Assembly: GCA_963855995.1 (NCBI GenBank)
Contig: OY979728.1
Coordinates: 9,942,004 to 10,006,003 of the forward strand
Source of the DNA: Muricea muricata
Lineage: Eukaryota > Cnidaria > Anthozoa > Malacalcyonacea > Plexauridae
Direction of reading: 5' to 3'
DNA length: 64,000 nucleotides
Part shown: piece after piece, positions 11,601-23,427 of the stretch
Layout of the letters: every line of letters starts with the position of its first letter
Numbering within the stretch: the stretch's first letter is position 1
Position numbers and translations under genes: made by a program
The notes under the pieces: model-generated
Database searches by the model: none
What the model saw: the letters and a program-made list of their open reading frames with translations, nothing else
Told to the model about the DNA's origin: nothing

Positions 11601-13270
11601 ACAGCTCCGTTTGTGAATGGAAGATAAATCCATTACCTTATTACAACAACGTCGGTGTACTTTTCGAGAAATTTCACGTCGAAAATTCAACAAACTGCAG
11701 GTAGACAGACTAGTGTATTCTTTTAGTAGCATAATGATAGCTATATCAATTTTAATCTATTCCACAATAAATTTCCACCTCTATGATAACTCTACAAATT
11801 TTACCAACACTCTGTGGTTCCAAATGGGAAAAGTTTGTGATAATGAGCTTTATAGGCATGTTGACCAAAAGCTGGTTTGCTTAACCGCCTGGATTGACGT
11901 AAATATCACTGGGAATTTTCAGCTTTATAGGCTTGTTTCTGTACAGCTTTAAACCAGCTTGGGACGGCTGGTCCCTGATGCAGAAACTGAGACTGTTAGT
12001 TCAACTTTAACTCAGGATTAGCTCAGGATTTAACTCAGGACCCAGCTTTGAACAAGAAATATCGTGTTTGTTAATTTAATTTAATAATTATTTGTATTAT
12101 TATTATTACATATCAAGTGCGGTAATTTCTTGTTCAAATCATTTCACTAGAAACGACAGTGTTGAAATAGCAGATGGTTACAAAACACGGATTGGTGATA
12201 AACTATGCGGTAATTTAGAAGGTTTACAAAGTGCTTCGGTTCGTGTAAAAGGAGCTTCTGTATATGTCAAGTTCAAGTCAGATCCCAAAGGAGCTGGAAA
12301 AGGTTTTAGAATGACTTACCAAGCGTCAGGAAAGCGAAAAAGTAAGAGAAAACCAAGACTGTTTTTATACCATCACGATAAAGCTAGCACTCAAAATGAT
12401 TTTAAACATAGTAATCTAGCAAATGCACCTCGAACGCTGTAATTGAATTGCATCAAATTAATTTTATCATATCTTTTTTATTTTTCTATGATAGGCTGTG
12501 GTGGACAATTGTCGGGATCACATGGAAACTTTACTTCACCAAATTACCCACGCCATTACTCAACGGACGAGGTATTTACATCCGAAGAGTCTAGACAACC
12601 AGTTATACGCATGCTTGTCTGCGGTCTGCATGGAATAAATAGTGGTAATGGTATTACTAGTGATGATAGGTGGTGGTGTTGACATTTTGTAATGGTAGTA
12701 TGTGTTAGTGGTGATTGTAGTAGTAGTATGGATGGTGTTGATACTTGGTAATGGTAGTATGTGTTGGTGGTGATTGTAGTGGTACTGGTGATAGTAGCAC
12801 GTTGCAGTGGAACTACTAAACCCTCGCTATTTCACCTTTCTCGACTGGACTAAGCTTTCTGTAGTATGCGATCACCAGCTTGTTTATCGGTACTCTAAAT
12901 TCGTTTCATGTCTGAGCCAGCCTCAGAGCAATGGCTCTAATGAGATACTGAGTTTTTGTAGACTTTTTTACAACGTTTTCCTTTCCTTTAGATTTGTGAC
13001 TGGGAGATCACTAGTTCACATGCAAAGAATTGGATTGAAATATCTTTCAAAGATTTCGACATTGACGATACTGTGTTGTGTTATTATAACTATCTTATCG
13101 TCTACGACAGTATCCATGGCAACGATATCGGTCGTTATTGTGGTCGCTATGCGCCTGCGCCGATCATCATTCTAAGTCATGTGGCCAACGTCAGATTCGC
13201 CACTTCGCGATACGGTACTGCCAGAGGGTTTGTGGCCGAGTGGCGGGCGATTTCTCCTGGAACGAGATAG
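5655..13270 (+). CDS. secreted multidomain protein CUB-MAM-CUB-MAM-CUB-CUB
   Basis: Fourteen coding exons: 5655-5721, 6617-6785, 7295-7491, 7702-7833, 8226-8485, 8733-8823, 9129-9297, 9654-9841, 10309-10437, 10851-11098, 11441-11700, 12151-12341, 12495-12571, 12992-13270. All junctions are GT-AG and the phases close to 818 codons. Exon 1 is a signal peptide (MKHLTILLVVHIFSANVLG). Each CUB starts with Cys-Gly, carries a (S)PNYP/PNFP motif and is split by an intron after the second cysteine pair region: CUB1 about residues 24-135, CUB2 306-420, CUB3 583-695, CUB4 702-815. The MAM domains (about 145-303 and 425-580) begin DCDFDNG/DDCDFDND and end in the (I)AIDDI/AAIDEI motif. There is no transmembrane segment or catalytic domain. 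CUB and MAM modules bind protein or glycan partners outside the cell, so an extracellular matrix or developmental role is likely; orthology is not assigned. MAM2 and CUB3 share one exon (11441-11700), unlike MAM1/CUB2. Confidence 0.9.
6440..6535. mobile_element. short inverted-repeat MITE in CUB/MAM intron 1
   Basis: TTTGTGGAAACGCCACGTGA is mirrored about 60 bases on by CTTGGTGTTTCCACAAA. The same terminal words (GTGGAACCACGTAAATTTA) occur in the MITE at 19265-19433, so this is a second member of that family. Confidence 0.6.
8850..9069. mobile_element. MITE with terminal GGGCCAGTTGTTCAAA repeats
   Basis: The left end GGGGCCAGTTGTTCAAAG is mirrored by CTTTTGAACAACTGGCCTC at the right end. AACCCTGGGTTAAA and GACCCAGG are also mirrored inside. 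It is 220 bp, non-coding, and lies in the intron just before CUB2. Confidence 0.7.
9325..9553. mobile_element. hairpin MITE inside the CUB2 intron
   Basis: The arm GACAGGTTAAGATTGACG through AGACCGGTAACCGCAAAC is mirrored by GTTTGCGGTTACCGGTCTGC through CAATCTTAACCTCTC. Arms are about 55 bases, loop about 115. It can form a long stem and splits the CUB2 exons at 9297 and 9654. Confidence 0.75.
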
Positions 13271-13283
13271 GATGAAATAGGTA

Positions 13284-13289
13284 AATAAA
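13284..13289 (+). terminator. AATAAA polyadenylation signal for the CUB/MAM gene
   Basis: AATAAA 14 bases after the stop codon at 13268-13270, the canonical cleavage/polyadenylation hexamer. Confidence 0.6.
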
Positions 13290-13633
13290 TACAATAACGA
13301 GTTTTGCACTTTCGCTGCCCATTTGCTATCCTCAGTAACCAAATTTAATGAAAAGATACTGGAATCCGTAATATATGTAATTAAACGCTTTGTGTGAATT
13401 ATGATATTCTAACTGATTATCTTTTATTGTAAAATTCATGAATGATTAATAAGCTAATTACCCAATAAATGAACCATATTTATGTCACATGATATCTTTT
13501 TAAACCCCAATACAGGTCAACAAGCTGATAAAGCTATGTCCTAATTAGTATTCTTAACCTTTGATACAGCTGTATCCTAATTAGCATGCATTTATTAACT
13601 TTGTTAAAAAATGTTCCTGATTAATATTCATAT

Positions 13634-13777
13634 CAGGGTTGCCAGATTTCTTGAATAATTAAGCCAAACCATCATTAGTGCTGTCACAAAAACAAAGAAA
13701 ACAAAAGGCAAATACAATGAAAAACAAAAAGCATTGTTAAAAGTTTGGCTAATTTATGCATGCAATCTGCTTCTTCC
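13634..13777 (-). mobile_element. hAT-type MITE, degraded copy in opposite orientation to 52359-52502
   Basis: It starts with CAGGGTTGCCAGATTTCTTG and is the reverse complement of the element at 52359-52502 over nearly its whole length. The far terminus has decayed (CTGCTTCTTCCTTG in place of CTGGCAACCCTG), so no target-site duplication can be read. It lies in the spacer between the CUB/MAM gene and AK6. Confidence 0.75.
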
Positions 13778-14065
13778 TTGAAAACCACGTTTTTACGTAT
13801 TTATATTATAAAACGAACAGTCATAAAGCAATGCCAAGGCACAGCCACAATAGAACAACTGGCAATTAAGTGGCCGAGTACTGCATAATATTAAGCTAAT
13901 GACATTCCACATTCATTACCTATTGTTTCATTTCACAAGATAAATCCCCATACAGATCTGCCGCTCGTATTTTATCTATTACTTACATAATACCTCATTA
14001 AATTCTGGTCGTTTAATTGGTTGATTATGGTCAGGTGATATTAAATAAAAAGTTCCATTTCCCAA

Positions 14066-14439
14066 GAGTGCAATGGAAAACGTTCCATTGCACTTCTAGG
14101 AGTGCAATAGTTTTTTCCATTGCACTCTCACAATTCCCATCCGTCAAAAAGCTCTTCGTACGGTCTTCGTAGTTTACTTTAGGCTGGTTTCGGTCTTGAG
14201 GTGAATGCGAAATAATCCAAATACTAAAATACGACTCAAATGCGTGTTCTTCTAAATGTCGAATAAATTGGTTTTGAAAAACAAATCTGGTATTATATAA
14301 AACAAATAATGAATGTTTTTATTCGTGCAATAGTAAGAATATTTTAATTCGGTGAAAGATCGATGGATTGTTCCATCTGAGATCTTTCACCTCATGAAAA
14401 TATTCTTACCATTGCACTCATAAACATTCGTTATTTGTA
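14066..14439. repeat. two hairpin-forming repeats sharing GTGCAATGG words
   Basis: 14066-14128 is built of GAGTGCAATGGAAAA/TTTTTCCATTGCACTC in alternating orientation. 14301-14439 has arms AACAAATAATGAATG...GTGAAAGATC and GATCTTTCACC...CATTCGTTATTTG, about 60 bases each. Both look like MITE remnants. The rest of 13271-14941 shows no gene. Confidence 0.65.
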
Positions 14440-14941
14440 TACTGTTCACTGTTGTTGTGTGTTGTGCTCATGAATGGATAAAAACTAGAATTTCAATGTG
14501 GAATAACTTCAAAACATACGAAATTTGAGCAATGTTTATATCTGCAGCGTTTCGAGCAAATGTCCTTCATCAGAAATTGTAGTGATTAATTATTACTTGT
14601 TTTTGTTTAGATAATATCGTCTAAAACAGCCAAAGAATGGACAAATATGAAGATAAATAGTTATCTAGAAAAGTTAGCATTGAAAAAAACTTCAAAAAAA
14701 TATATTCTTCTCTTCAGTATCAAATTCGTGTGTTTAAATATTCCACAACTTTTGTTCGTATAAATAGATTTAGCCAATCACATTGTGTTGTAAAAAAACC
14801 AATCATATAACCTCTTGAGAGTTGAGCCCGGGAAAAATATCAACCAATAATAATGCGCGTAGAAACCCCTAGACTTTTTGTAAATCTCTCCCCCCCTGGA
14901 TTATTGACAAAATTTTAATTTTTAAAATTTTTCAATGCAAT

Positions 14942-16192
<1,251 letters not shown>

Positions 16193-17018
16193 GGCACTTG
16201 GTGTCTAGGGGGGTATCAGAGCCTTGATATTATTAGCACCTTGTGACAAGACCTGTCATGCACGAGGCCCAATGCAACTAAAATTTTCACAACTTCCTGT
16301 TTATTGACCATATTGACCAATCAGAATGCTAACGATTAAGATATAGTATTCTGATTGGTCACTTAACAGGACGTTGTGAAATTTTCAAGGAACTTCTTCT
16401 AAGTTTTGAGGAATTGATCAGAGGAAGTGCTAAACTTGAGCAAATGAACGCTTCTATTGCCGTGACTGTAAAATGGGCTAAGAATATTTTTGTGCCATTA
16501 CCCTTTAATTAAGCCATAATTCCAACTAGAATGAAAAAAGTATTCGTTCTGGCACATCCCTATTAGTGTCTTTATTAAGTTGTTGTTTCAAGATATATAT
16601 ATGAAATGTAAAGTATCAGATATGCCTTACTGAATGCAAATATCAATCTGATTGGCTGTCTGACACAATGCCTCTTGTTTAATGTGTGTCCTTGTCTCAT
16701 TGAATAAAATAAACTTAAGAAATGTGTGCATTTCACCAAGAAAAAATGTTATAATACTAAGAATTCACAATATTAAACAATCATTTTAAACTGAAATTTT
16801 ATTAAAGCATTTTAAACCTAATAATATACTATATTATGTATTTATATTTATTGTGTTTAATGTGATGGTTGAAAACTATAAAACTATTGTTATCCTATAA
16901 CATCCAGTATGCATCATTAAACACTTAACATCATGTAACTAAGAAGAACAATCAATCCAGGTATATTGCAAGTAATGTACCTATTTAACATGGCAAACTA
17001 TCTGCTACTGCCATTATG
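16193..17018. other. spacer between convergent AK6 and TIPIN genes, with one MITE
   Basis: The 3' regions of two convergent genes. A foldback at 16281-16388 pairs AAATTTTCACAACTTCCTGT with ACAGGACGTTGTGAAATTTT, and inside it GACCAATCAGAAT with ATTCTGATTGGTC. ATGAATAAAATAAAC near 16700 could supply a polyadenylation signal for AK6. Confidence 0.55.
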
Positions 17019-20000
17019 TTACCCAGTTGTAGGATTATGTAGATTCATTTTGTTTTCATCTTCTTCATTTATGTTTTCAGAAGTTGGGATTGATGCCACT
17101 TCTGACAAGTCTTCATGCTCCTTTCCAATTGTGGAATTGTTAATGTCAGTAACCATTTCATTGTTTTTTAATACTATTATATCATCCTCATTATTTTCAT
17201 TGTTTTGGTTTTGTAATTGTTCATCAGTTCCTGCGCTTAGTTCACTATTTTGCTCAACAGACAATGAAGCATCTTGACCAGAAGAAGGGTTTAAGTCAAA
17301 GGCACTTCTATTAAGAATTTCATCATCTTCATCTGAGCTGTCATCTTTATTCCCTTCTTGCTCATCTTCACTGTTCAGGTTCAACTGTTGAGACGAGTTC
17401 TTATTTGTAGATATACCATTACAATGTTCAACACTCTGCCAAATGTCAGTATCGTTGTTCATATCATCCATGCTGTCAATTTGGTCGTCATTTGTTGTAA
17501 AAACATTGGGGATCTCATGCTCCAATCTTGTTTCATCTTCATTGGTTTCTTCTGGATTTAAATCTTTAGATGTGCCATTTGTAAAACTAGGTTGTGCAGA
17601 TGAACTCTCCTCATTTGTTTGTACTCCTTCATTAGTTGCATCGCTGTCCAATTGAGATTCTAAATTATAAAGAGTATAAGTTCATATGGTTTGGATATGG
17701 TTTGACACTGTATGTCTCACTACCTAAACGATGCAAGCAGAAATTCAATTTCTTGAGTGACAGCCCTTTGTTGGGTAGTTACTAGTGGTATTCACTACTT
17801 CTGTAACTTCACAAAAGGTTTCTGAAGTTCTGACTCATTTGTTTGCTTTATTCTACACTATTGACAATGGCAACATCAAGTTTGTTTAATTGCCTATTTC
17901 ACTCAAAAAGTTATGAAAATTTGTCATTAGAGGCATGAAGGATATTTATCATAACTTATATGTGTAGTGATGTCAAACACAACCAAACTAACGTTTTTGA
18001 CTTTCTTCTTCCAAGCGTTTTCTCTTGGCTCGTTGTCTCTCTAAAGCAAGCAGTCTGTTTTGCCTTATTCTCTCACGTTGTTCTTCGGTCATTTCAACTG
18101 GACGCCTCTCTTCTTCTCGTGGAACCTTAAAAACAACAAGAGGTTTTAGCACGCTAAGTCTGTCATGGATCACAAACTATGAAAGGACCTTACATCTTGA
18201 GCAGTTGTGACTTTGACTGAATCCTCTTCATTTCTTTCATCAGCTTGTCCTGGGGAGAAACATGTTCACATATAGAAAATGATGCAATGAAGAAATGAAT
18301 TAATGACAAAATTTCAAATTCACCTGTCTCAGCCTCTGCCTCGTTAATACCCTCATCATCTTCAGGTTCTCCTCTCAAAACTTCTTCATCAGCCAGCCTC
18401 ATTCTTTTCAGCTCATTCTGAAAGTTATTTATAAACAATGGATTTGAAAATGGGATAATGGTTGGCCCCCTAGCTCTAATTTACTTTCTGCAGTGTCATA
18501 CCTTAACTTTGGATTTGTTGCCAAGCAATTCACATTTTTGCACAACATTGTCAAAAGGCCATCTTGGCATCAAGCATTGGGCCCAATGCTCAAATCTGTA
18601 CAAAAGTTTGTTCAAATCTGATACCTGAAAAGACAATGAATTGTTTAATGGAAACATCTCTTTCTAATACCTTGACAACACAATAAATAAAATCGTAAAT
18701 CGTGTGAATCGTTAACCCTCTTCATTAATTAGTCATGGTAGTTCATCTCAATAGTAGCAATCAATGATTTCAGCTAACCAACCTCGTGCCCTTTTCCTTT
18801 GAACACCTCGTCAGAGCACAAATTCTTTAAAGCTTCAATACCTTTCTTGGAACACAACCTATAATTGTTGTGACAAAGAAAAATCAATCACATGTTAAAC
18901 TTTCTACAAGTCAACTTGCATTTACCTTGTATTGTCACGAGTAAAATTAGTGAGCTAATAAAGGCTAGCACGAGCTGCTAAGATGGGCATACAATGTGCA
19001 CTTTGCCCTAAACAGCTGCGATCATAGCAGTGTGACTCATGAGCCCCATTCTATCTACACTGGGTGGATTCCAGCTACACAGTTAAAATCACAAGTCTGT
19101 TTCAAGTTTTTGACAGACTTGTTGAAATTGGCTTGGAAAAAATTTGTTATGCACAAGCTTGCTACAATTTGTTTCAATAAGTCTGCAAACGACAAGTTGC
19201 AACAAGCCTGATTTTAACAAGCTTGTTGCAATAAGTTCCTTGTCTGTTTGCATAGTGAATGTTGAAATAAAATATAATTTTAGGAAACACCACCTAAATT
19301 CATTATTGCAAAGCTTTTAATCCATGAGCTCAGATCTTTATCAGTGCATTATACTGATAAAGATCCAAGCTTATGAAATGAAAGCTTTGCAGTAATAAAT
19401 TTACGTGGTTCCACAAAATTATATTTTATTAAGCTTGGTGCGACTTGACTTGTTGTGACAAGCCAGTAAAATTGACAAGTTGCAACAAGTCTGTAACGTT
19501 TTTGATTGTGCAGAGAACATTCTGAAATAGCCACATGCCAAGATCTTCCAGTACTCAGTAGCAGTTATAGCTCCAAGCATTTCAAATTGCAACAGGCAGA
19601 TATTTCACGATAGACCAATCGTGCAAATACAGCATGTTTTCTCTGCATAGTAAGATTCCCTCCTGTAGTATTAAACACTTTACCAAAAACGATGGCCTTA
19701 TTACTGGCCTCTATTCATTCATGTAGGGACAGCACTTATGGAACAAAATTCAAAATCTAATCTTTTCTTCAAATCTATATTCGCATATACCGTTGTTCGT
19801 TTAAGTTAACCCGGGGCTGAAAAGCTCGCTTTCTCTTCTTTTTCTCTGCGCTATCTTGCGCTTCACCGCCGTCGACATTGTCTTGTAAGTTGACTTCATT
19901 TTCCCCTCCAATGTTGACAGGGTCGTCTGCCAAAAGGGACTCGTTTAATGGTGGGGGAAGAACGAACCCATCGTCAGCCTCTGTATCAAAATTCAATCCT

Positions 20001-20032
20001 TCGTCAATGCCATTTATTTCCATGCCATCCAT
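17019..20032 (-). CDS. TIPIN: TIMELESS-interacting protein (replication fork protection complex, Swi3 domain)
   Basis: Seven exons: 19791-20032, 18783-18858, 18502-18624, 18324-18417, 18194-18249, 17993-18125, 17019-17659. All are GT-AG and phases close exactly (1365 nt, 454 residues). The Swi3 domain (about residues 80-180) shows LCSKKGIEALKNL, FKGKGHE and LLYRFEHWAQCLMPRW, matching TIPIN in order and spacing. The segment EEQRERIRQNRLLALERQ (exon 6) matches the conserved RPA-binding/NLS region. TIPIN pairs with TIMELESS at replication forks, binds RPA and supports CHK1 activation. The final 641-nt exon encodes an unusually long acidic, Ser/Asn/Asp/Glu-rich tail, making the protein about 150 residues longer than human TIPIN. 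Exon 6 would reach an in-frame stop two codons after its donor (GTTAGT), so an unspliced form would simply lack the acidic tail. Confidence 0.93.
19070..19515. mobile_element. foldback MITE (19265-19433) nested in a CAACAAG-type repeat
   Basis: 19265-19433 is a near-perfect inverted repeat: TAAAATATAATTTTAGGAAA at one end pairs with its complement at the other, with further pairing through AATTCATTATTGCAAAGC. On both sides (19070-19260, 19436-19515) lies CAACAAG-word sequence like that at 4190-4400, so the MITE apparently inserted into an older repeat. It is in TIPIN intron 1. Confidence 0.65.
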
Positions 20033-20121
20033 ATGGATCCTAAAATCTTTAAAAGCTTGACAAATTCGCCTTTTTTAACCGAGAATTGAATTGCTCACCA
20101 AGTGTTTACAATTGCTCAATG

Positions 20122-20130
20122 TTTCCCGCG
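20122..20130 (-). promoter_or_regulatory. E2F-type site upstream of TIPIN
   Basis: TTTCCCGCG, within GTTTCCCGCGCAAA, lies about 90 bases upstream of the TIPIN start codon. It matches the E2F/DP consensus TTTSSCGC. S-phase control of a replication-fork gene by E2F is expected from other animals; here it is inference from one motif. Confidence 0.4.
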
Positions 20131-20290
20131 CAAATCCGCCAAATTTTTGCTCGACTCTGAACTCGATATCTTTGTCTGGAGTGCGACTACACGAATTAGA
20201 GAAACCTTTTTGCTTATACGTCACGACGACGTGGGAGCGAGGCTGAGGTCGATTCCAAATTTTTTTTGAAAATATTATAATTTGTAACAC

Positions 20291-20755
20291 TGAGATTTAT
20301 TTGATGGTTAAAATATTAATATGTTAAATATATATATGTTACAAGTTTAGGAGTTCTGCCTTTGTGATCTATCAAGACATTTGTAACAATTCTTTTTGAT
20401 TATTTGTTATTCCACATGTAGCCATCCTCATCTTGGGTTTTCAAGATGTTTTCTTTGTTCAGATCATGTTTTTTACCTAATTATCTTGCATGGAAGCACA
20501 ATGAGTTACAATTCTTGAAACACATTAAAGAGTCATGATCAAGGATCAACCACAATGCAGTGCATGCATTTGGTTATGTTCCACTGTTCCTTTGTCAATA
20601 GCTGCTGCCATTTTGGAAGCCTAGAAAATAGCTGTTTCTGGCTTACAACTTAAACAAACACACACAATGCATTGTAATTGATCATAGCTTGTTGTAGTAC
20701 ATTGTTTATCTACAAGCTATGATCACATTATCAGTGATCTATGAGTTCATATTCC
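20291..20755. other. spacer between two minus-strand genes
   Basis: It holds the TIPIN distal promoter and the 3' side of the small acidic protein gene. A short hairpin at about 20678-20730 pairs TGATCATAGCTTGTTGTAG with CTACAAGCTATGATCA. Nothing else is recognised. Confidence 0.45.
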
Positions 20756-21034
20756 TCATGTTGTCTTGTCAGCCCATTCTGTTGAATCAACTTCACTTTC
20801 AACTGATACAGTGTTCCCTTGATCTGTTGTGTTAATTCTGGACAAAAATGCTTCTAATAGTTTCTTGTTAAGGTGGTCAGTTTGTGTTAGTTCGTTGGTA
20901 ACTTCCTCCGAATTGTTGTCTGCCGTTTCGACATTAGGGTCGTTTTGTTCACCGCCATCATCCACTTCCATCTCGTTTTGGTCAACTTCCAACACTGCAG
21001 CACCGTTCTCATCAGTTGTTTTTTTATCCACCAT
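20756..21034 (-). CDS. small acidic protein, unrecognised
   Basis: A single open exon of 92 residues starting MVDKKTTDENG and ending STEWADKTT. It is strongly acidic in the first half (NEMEVDDGGEQNDPNVETAD) and then has a short amphipathic helix (NKKLLEAFLSRI) that looks like the conserved core. It has no signal peptide, membrane segment or cysteine. The start lies 249 bases from the CCDC124 start on the other strand, in an arrangement typical of head-to-head housekeeping pairs, which supports it as a real gene. I cannot assign a function; it could also be the first exon of a longer gene, though no good donor is needed. Confidence 0.55.
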   Translation of the reverse strand: MVDKKTTDENGAAVLEVDQNEMEVDDGGEQNDPNVETADNNSEEVTNELTQTDHLNKKLLEAFLSRINTTDQGNTVSVESEVDSTEWADKTT

Positions 21035-21283
21035 TATTTTTGTTTACAGACTTTGCTCTCAAAAACGAATTAATTGTTAGGAGGGAATATAGCAATTCAA
21101 ATACTATTTATATTTTCTGAAAGTAATAGAAACGGTCGTTCACGGCGTTTTACGTCAAGTGCCGAACCCACTCAGCCTGTTTGCGGGTTGCGGTTTAAAA
21201 ATGGCGGCTTCAATATGACAAAAGTACGAAGTGATAAAACAGTTACATAATTATACTAAACAGTTATTTTGAATTGTCATATT
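21035..21283. promoter_or_regulatory. bidirectional promoter (small acidic protein / CCDC124)
   Basis: 249 bp between two divergent start codons. It contains AAAATGGCGGC at 21197-21207, a match to the YY1 consensus on the plus strand, common at TATA-less housekeeping promoters. No TATA box is seen for either gene. Confidence 0.5.
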
Positions 21284-22310
21284 ATGCCGAAGAAATTCCA
21301 GGGAACAAATACAAAAGCTGAAGCGGCTAGAGCGCGAAAATCTGAGACAAAAAACGCAGAGAAAGCTCGCAAAGAAAAGGAACAAGAAGACAGATATTGG
21401 CAAAGTTGGGAATCTGGGGATAAAAATGAAAACAGAAAAAAAGAAAGAAAAGTAAGTGTTTTAGCAGTGGTCAAAGTTGTCTATTTCAAACAAGTATTAA
21501 TTAAAATTTATGAGGAATACGGCATAGATGTTTGGCTCTAAGTCTTGAAGTAAGTCCCCCCCTAAATTTACATACCTTTAAATTATCCTGGCGTCCCGTT
21601 GTTTTATTGAAATGAATGACTGTTGAAATACCAAGCCTGAAGGGGGGGGGGGGTTGGTCAACTTGTGTGAGATTTTGCATTTCTATCACCCCCCTGTACA
21701 CTTAGTATTCTAACTGCCACTGGTCTCAATAAACAATGAAGCACCTGGGTATGAATGAGGTGTCTTTTAGAAGCTAACAAATGCATCTTTGTTGTGTTAG
21801 GAAGATAGGGAGAAAAAAAGGCTGGAACAGTTGGAAAAGAAACGAGCAGCTAAAGAACTTCTTGAGGTGGAGGAATCGAAATTAAAAGGAAAGACAACAC
21901 CAGCTAAAGTGACGAGGTCGGAGATCGTAACCTTGCAAGAAAAGGAAGTGGAGAAACGGAAAGCTGCTGCAGCAAAGCCTGAAAAGAAAAATGTAACTGT
22001 TGATGATTGCCTCCCTGAGGAAAACATAAATCATCTAGTTGCAGACACGTTAGCAGCTGAGGGTGGCATGGAAGCTAGGAATGTTGAAGATGCTATATCT
22101 GTGCTATCCATTGATGATAAACAAGAGTCACATCCAGAGAGGAGATTGAAGGCTGCATTTGCATCATTTGAGGAAGAAAGACTGCCTGTTTTAAAAGCTG
22201 AGAACCCGAACATGAGATTGTCACAAATTAAGCAAATGCTTAGGAAAGAATGGTTGAAATCCCCAGATAACCCCCTTAATAAAAATTTTGTTGCATATAA
22301 TAAAAAGTAG
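21284..22310 (+). CDS. CCDC124: coiled-coil domain-containing protein 124 (ribosome-associated, Lso2-like)
   Basis: Two exons, 21284-21451 and 21801-22310, give 225 residues against 223 in human. The N-terminus MPKKFQGTNTK is nearly identical to the family. The middle is a basic coiled coil (KKRLEQLEKKRAAKELLEVE). The C-terminal HMG-like block has HPERRLKAAFASFEEERLP, NPNMRLSQIKQML and KEWLKSPDNP, all diagnostic. CCDC124/Lso2 binds idle 80S ribosomes at the tRNA and mRNA channel and helps recovery from translational pausing; in animals it is also reported at the centrosome and midbody. The single intron contains a poly-G run near 21640. Confidence 0.95.
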
Positions 22311-22422
22311 ATTTGTGAGGATTTGCTTGAAATTTCATTAGTCAGATTTTTTTATCAAAGGATGGACAGTCACAGTTGATATACAAAATTTAATTTTTTG
22401 AGATATATTATCTGCAATTATT

Positions 22423-23427
22423 CTATGTTGCAGTTTCAACAATTGTCTCATTCTCTGTATCAGTAGCTGTTTCAGTGTCTTTATTACTGTTCTCTATCAC
22501 ATCTATAATTGTCATTCCTGAACCTGTTGAACCAAACACATGATCAAGGCGTTTATTCTTGTCCCATACAATTTCATCATTAAACTTGAAGTATTGTATG
22601 CGATGCTTTGGAATTGCCAGAATATTTGGGTCTAGCGATGTCACATCTTCCCAATCAAACGAATTAAACGAGTTCTCAACAATTCCAACAAAACGATCGA
22701 GATAGCCGACGGTGAAATGTTCGGGGTTTAACTTTTCGTCCCATTGTATACGGTTGATGACATCAGTCGCTGTTTTCATTGGTGGCTTCTTTCTCTGCTT
22801 CTCACTTTCTACAATTTTGTTTTTTTGTTTATGGGATTTGCTTTTAACATTGTCAGCTTTGTTTTCTAGCTTTAAAGTCTTCGTCAAGTCATCTTCAATT
22901 GCCAGCTCATCTTTGATTATCTCATCAGCCATTGTTTTCTTATGGAGGTTGAAACATTTCTTCCCAAATCTGCATTTTCCTTTTAAAAAATACTGGCAGA
23001 TAGGTGTTTCCTCAGGTTTCTCAGGATCTGCATCATCGCATTCCTCGAGAACAATTCCATCGTTACCTCCATGTTCGAATACTCTTTCAGCCTCTTTCAA
23101 CAAACACTCGGCAAAATCAGCTTGGTTTGGATTAAGTTGTTTTCGTAAAAGACACTCTTCCAGGAAATCAAGTCTTTCATTTGATTCGTCCTCAATCACA
23201 ATGACTTCTGAAAGTTTATAGCTTGATTTATCACCTAAATATAAAAATGACCATAATTTGCATTGGTACATAGAATTTGAGTTATTGAATATGATACTTT
23301 TATTAGCTATATTTTTACCTGACATTTCAAAATACACAGTGAAACCATGACTTGATTTCACATGTGGTATAATGTTACCATCAGCAGATTGTGCCGAATT
23401 TATGATGCAGTCGTCAACAGACGCCAT
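22423..23427 (-). CDS. LENG9-like protein: CCCH zinc finger plus MJ1316 (DUF504) RNA-end recognition domain
   Basis: Reading starts at 23427 (MASVDDCIINS). A GT-AG intron at 23235-23318 is 84 nt, a multiple of three, and open in frame, so the spliced protein has 306 residues and the unspliced one 334. The CCCH finger is C116-x7-C124-x5-C130-x3-H134 (spliced numbering), in CQYFLKGKCRFGKKCFNLH. The MJ1316 domain follows at about 190-275: TATDVINRIQWDEKL, GYLDRFVGIVE, FDWEDV, IPKHRIQYFKF, DEIVWDKNKRLDHVFGS. This domain is proposed to recognise cyclic-phosphate RNA ends. LENG9 of vertebrates carries the same pair plus a C-terminal 2H phosphoesterase domain, which is absent here; the gene ends soon after the MJ1316 domain in an acidic Thr/Glu tail. 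It is head-to-head with ATP5F1A. Confidence 0.85.
   Translation of the reverse strand: MASVDDCIINSAQSADGNIIPHVKSSHGFTVYFEMSGKNIANKSIIFNNSNSMYQCKLWSFLYLGDKSSYKLSEVIVIEDESNERLDFLEECLLRKQLNPNQADFAECLLKEAERVFEHGGNDGIVLEECDDADPEKPEETPICQYFLKGKCRFGKKCFNLHKKTMADEIIKDELAIEDDLTKTLKLENKADNVKSKSHKQKNKIVESEKQRKKPPMKTATDVINRIQWDEKLNPEHFTVGYLDRFVGIVENSFNSFDWEDVTSLDPNILAIPKHRIQYFKFNDEIVWDKNKRLDHVFGSTGSGMTIIDVIENSNKDTETATDTENETIVETAT

Noticed and set aside
22712..23221. 169-codon plus-strand frame, Ser/Phe-rich
   Set aside because: Antisense shadow of the LENG9-like gene, which has recognisable domains on the other strand.
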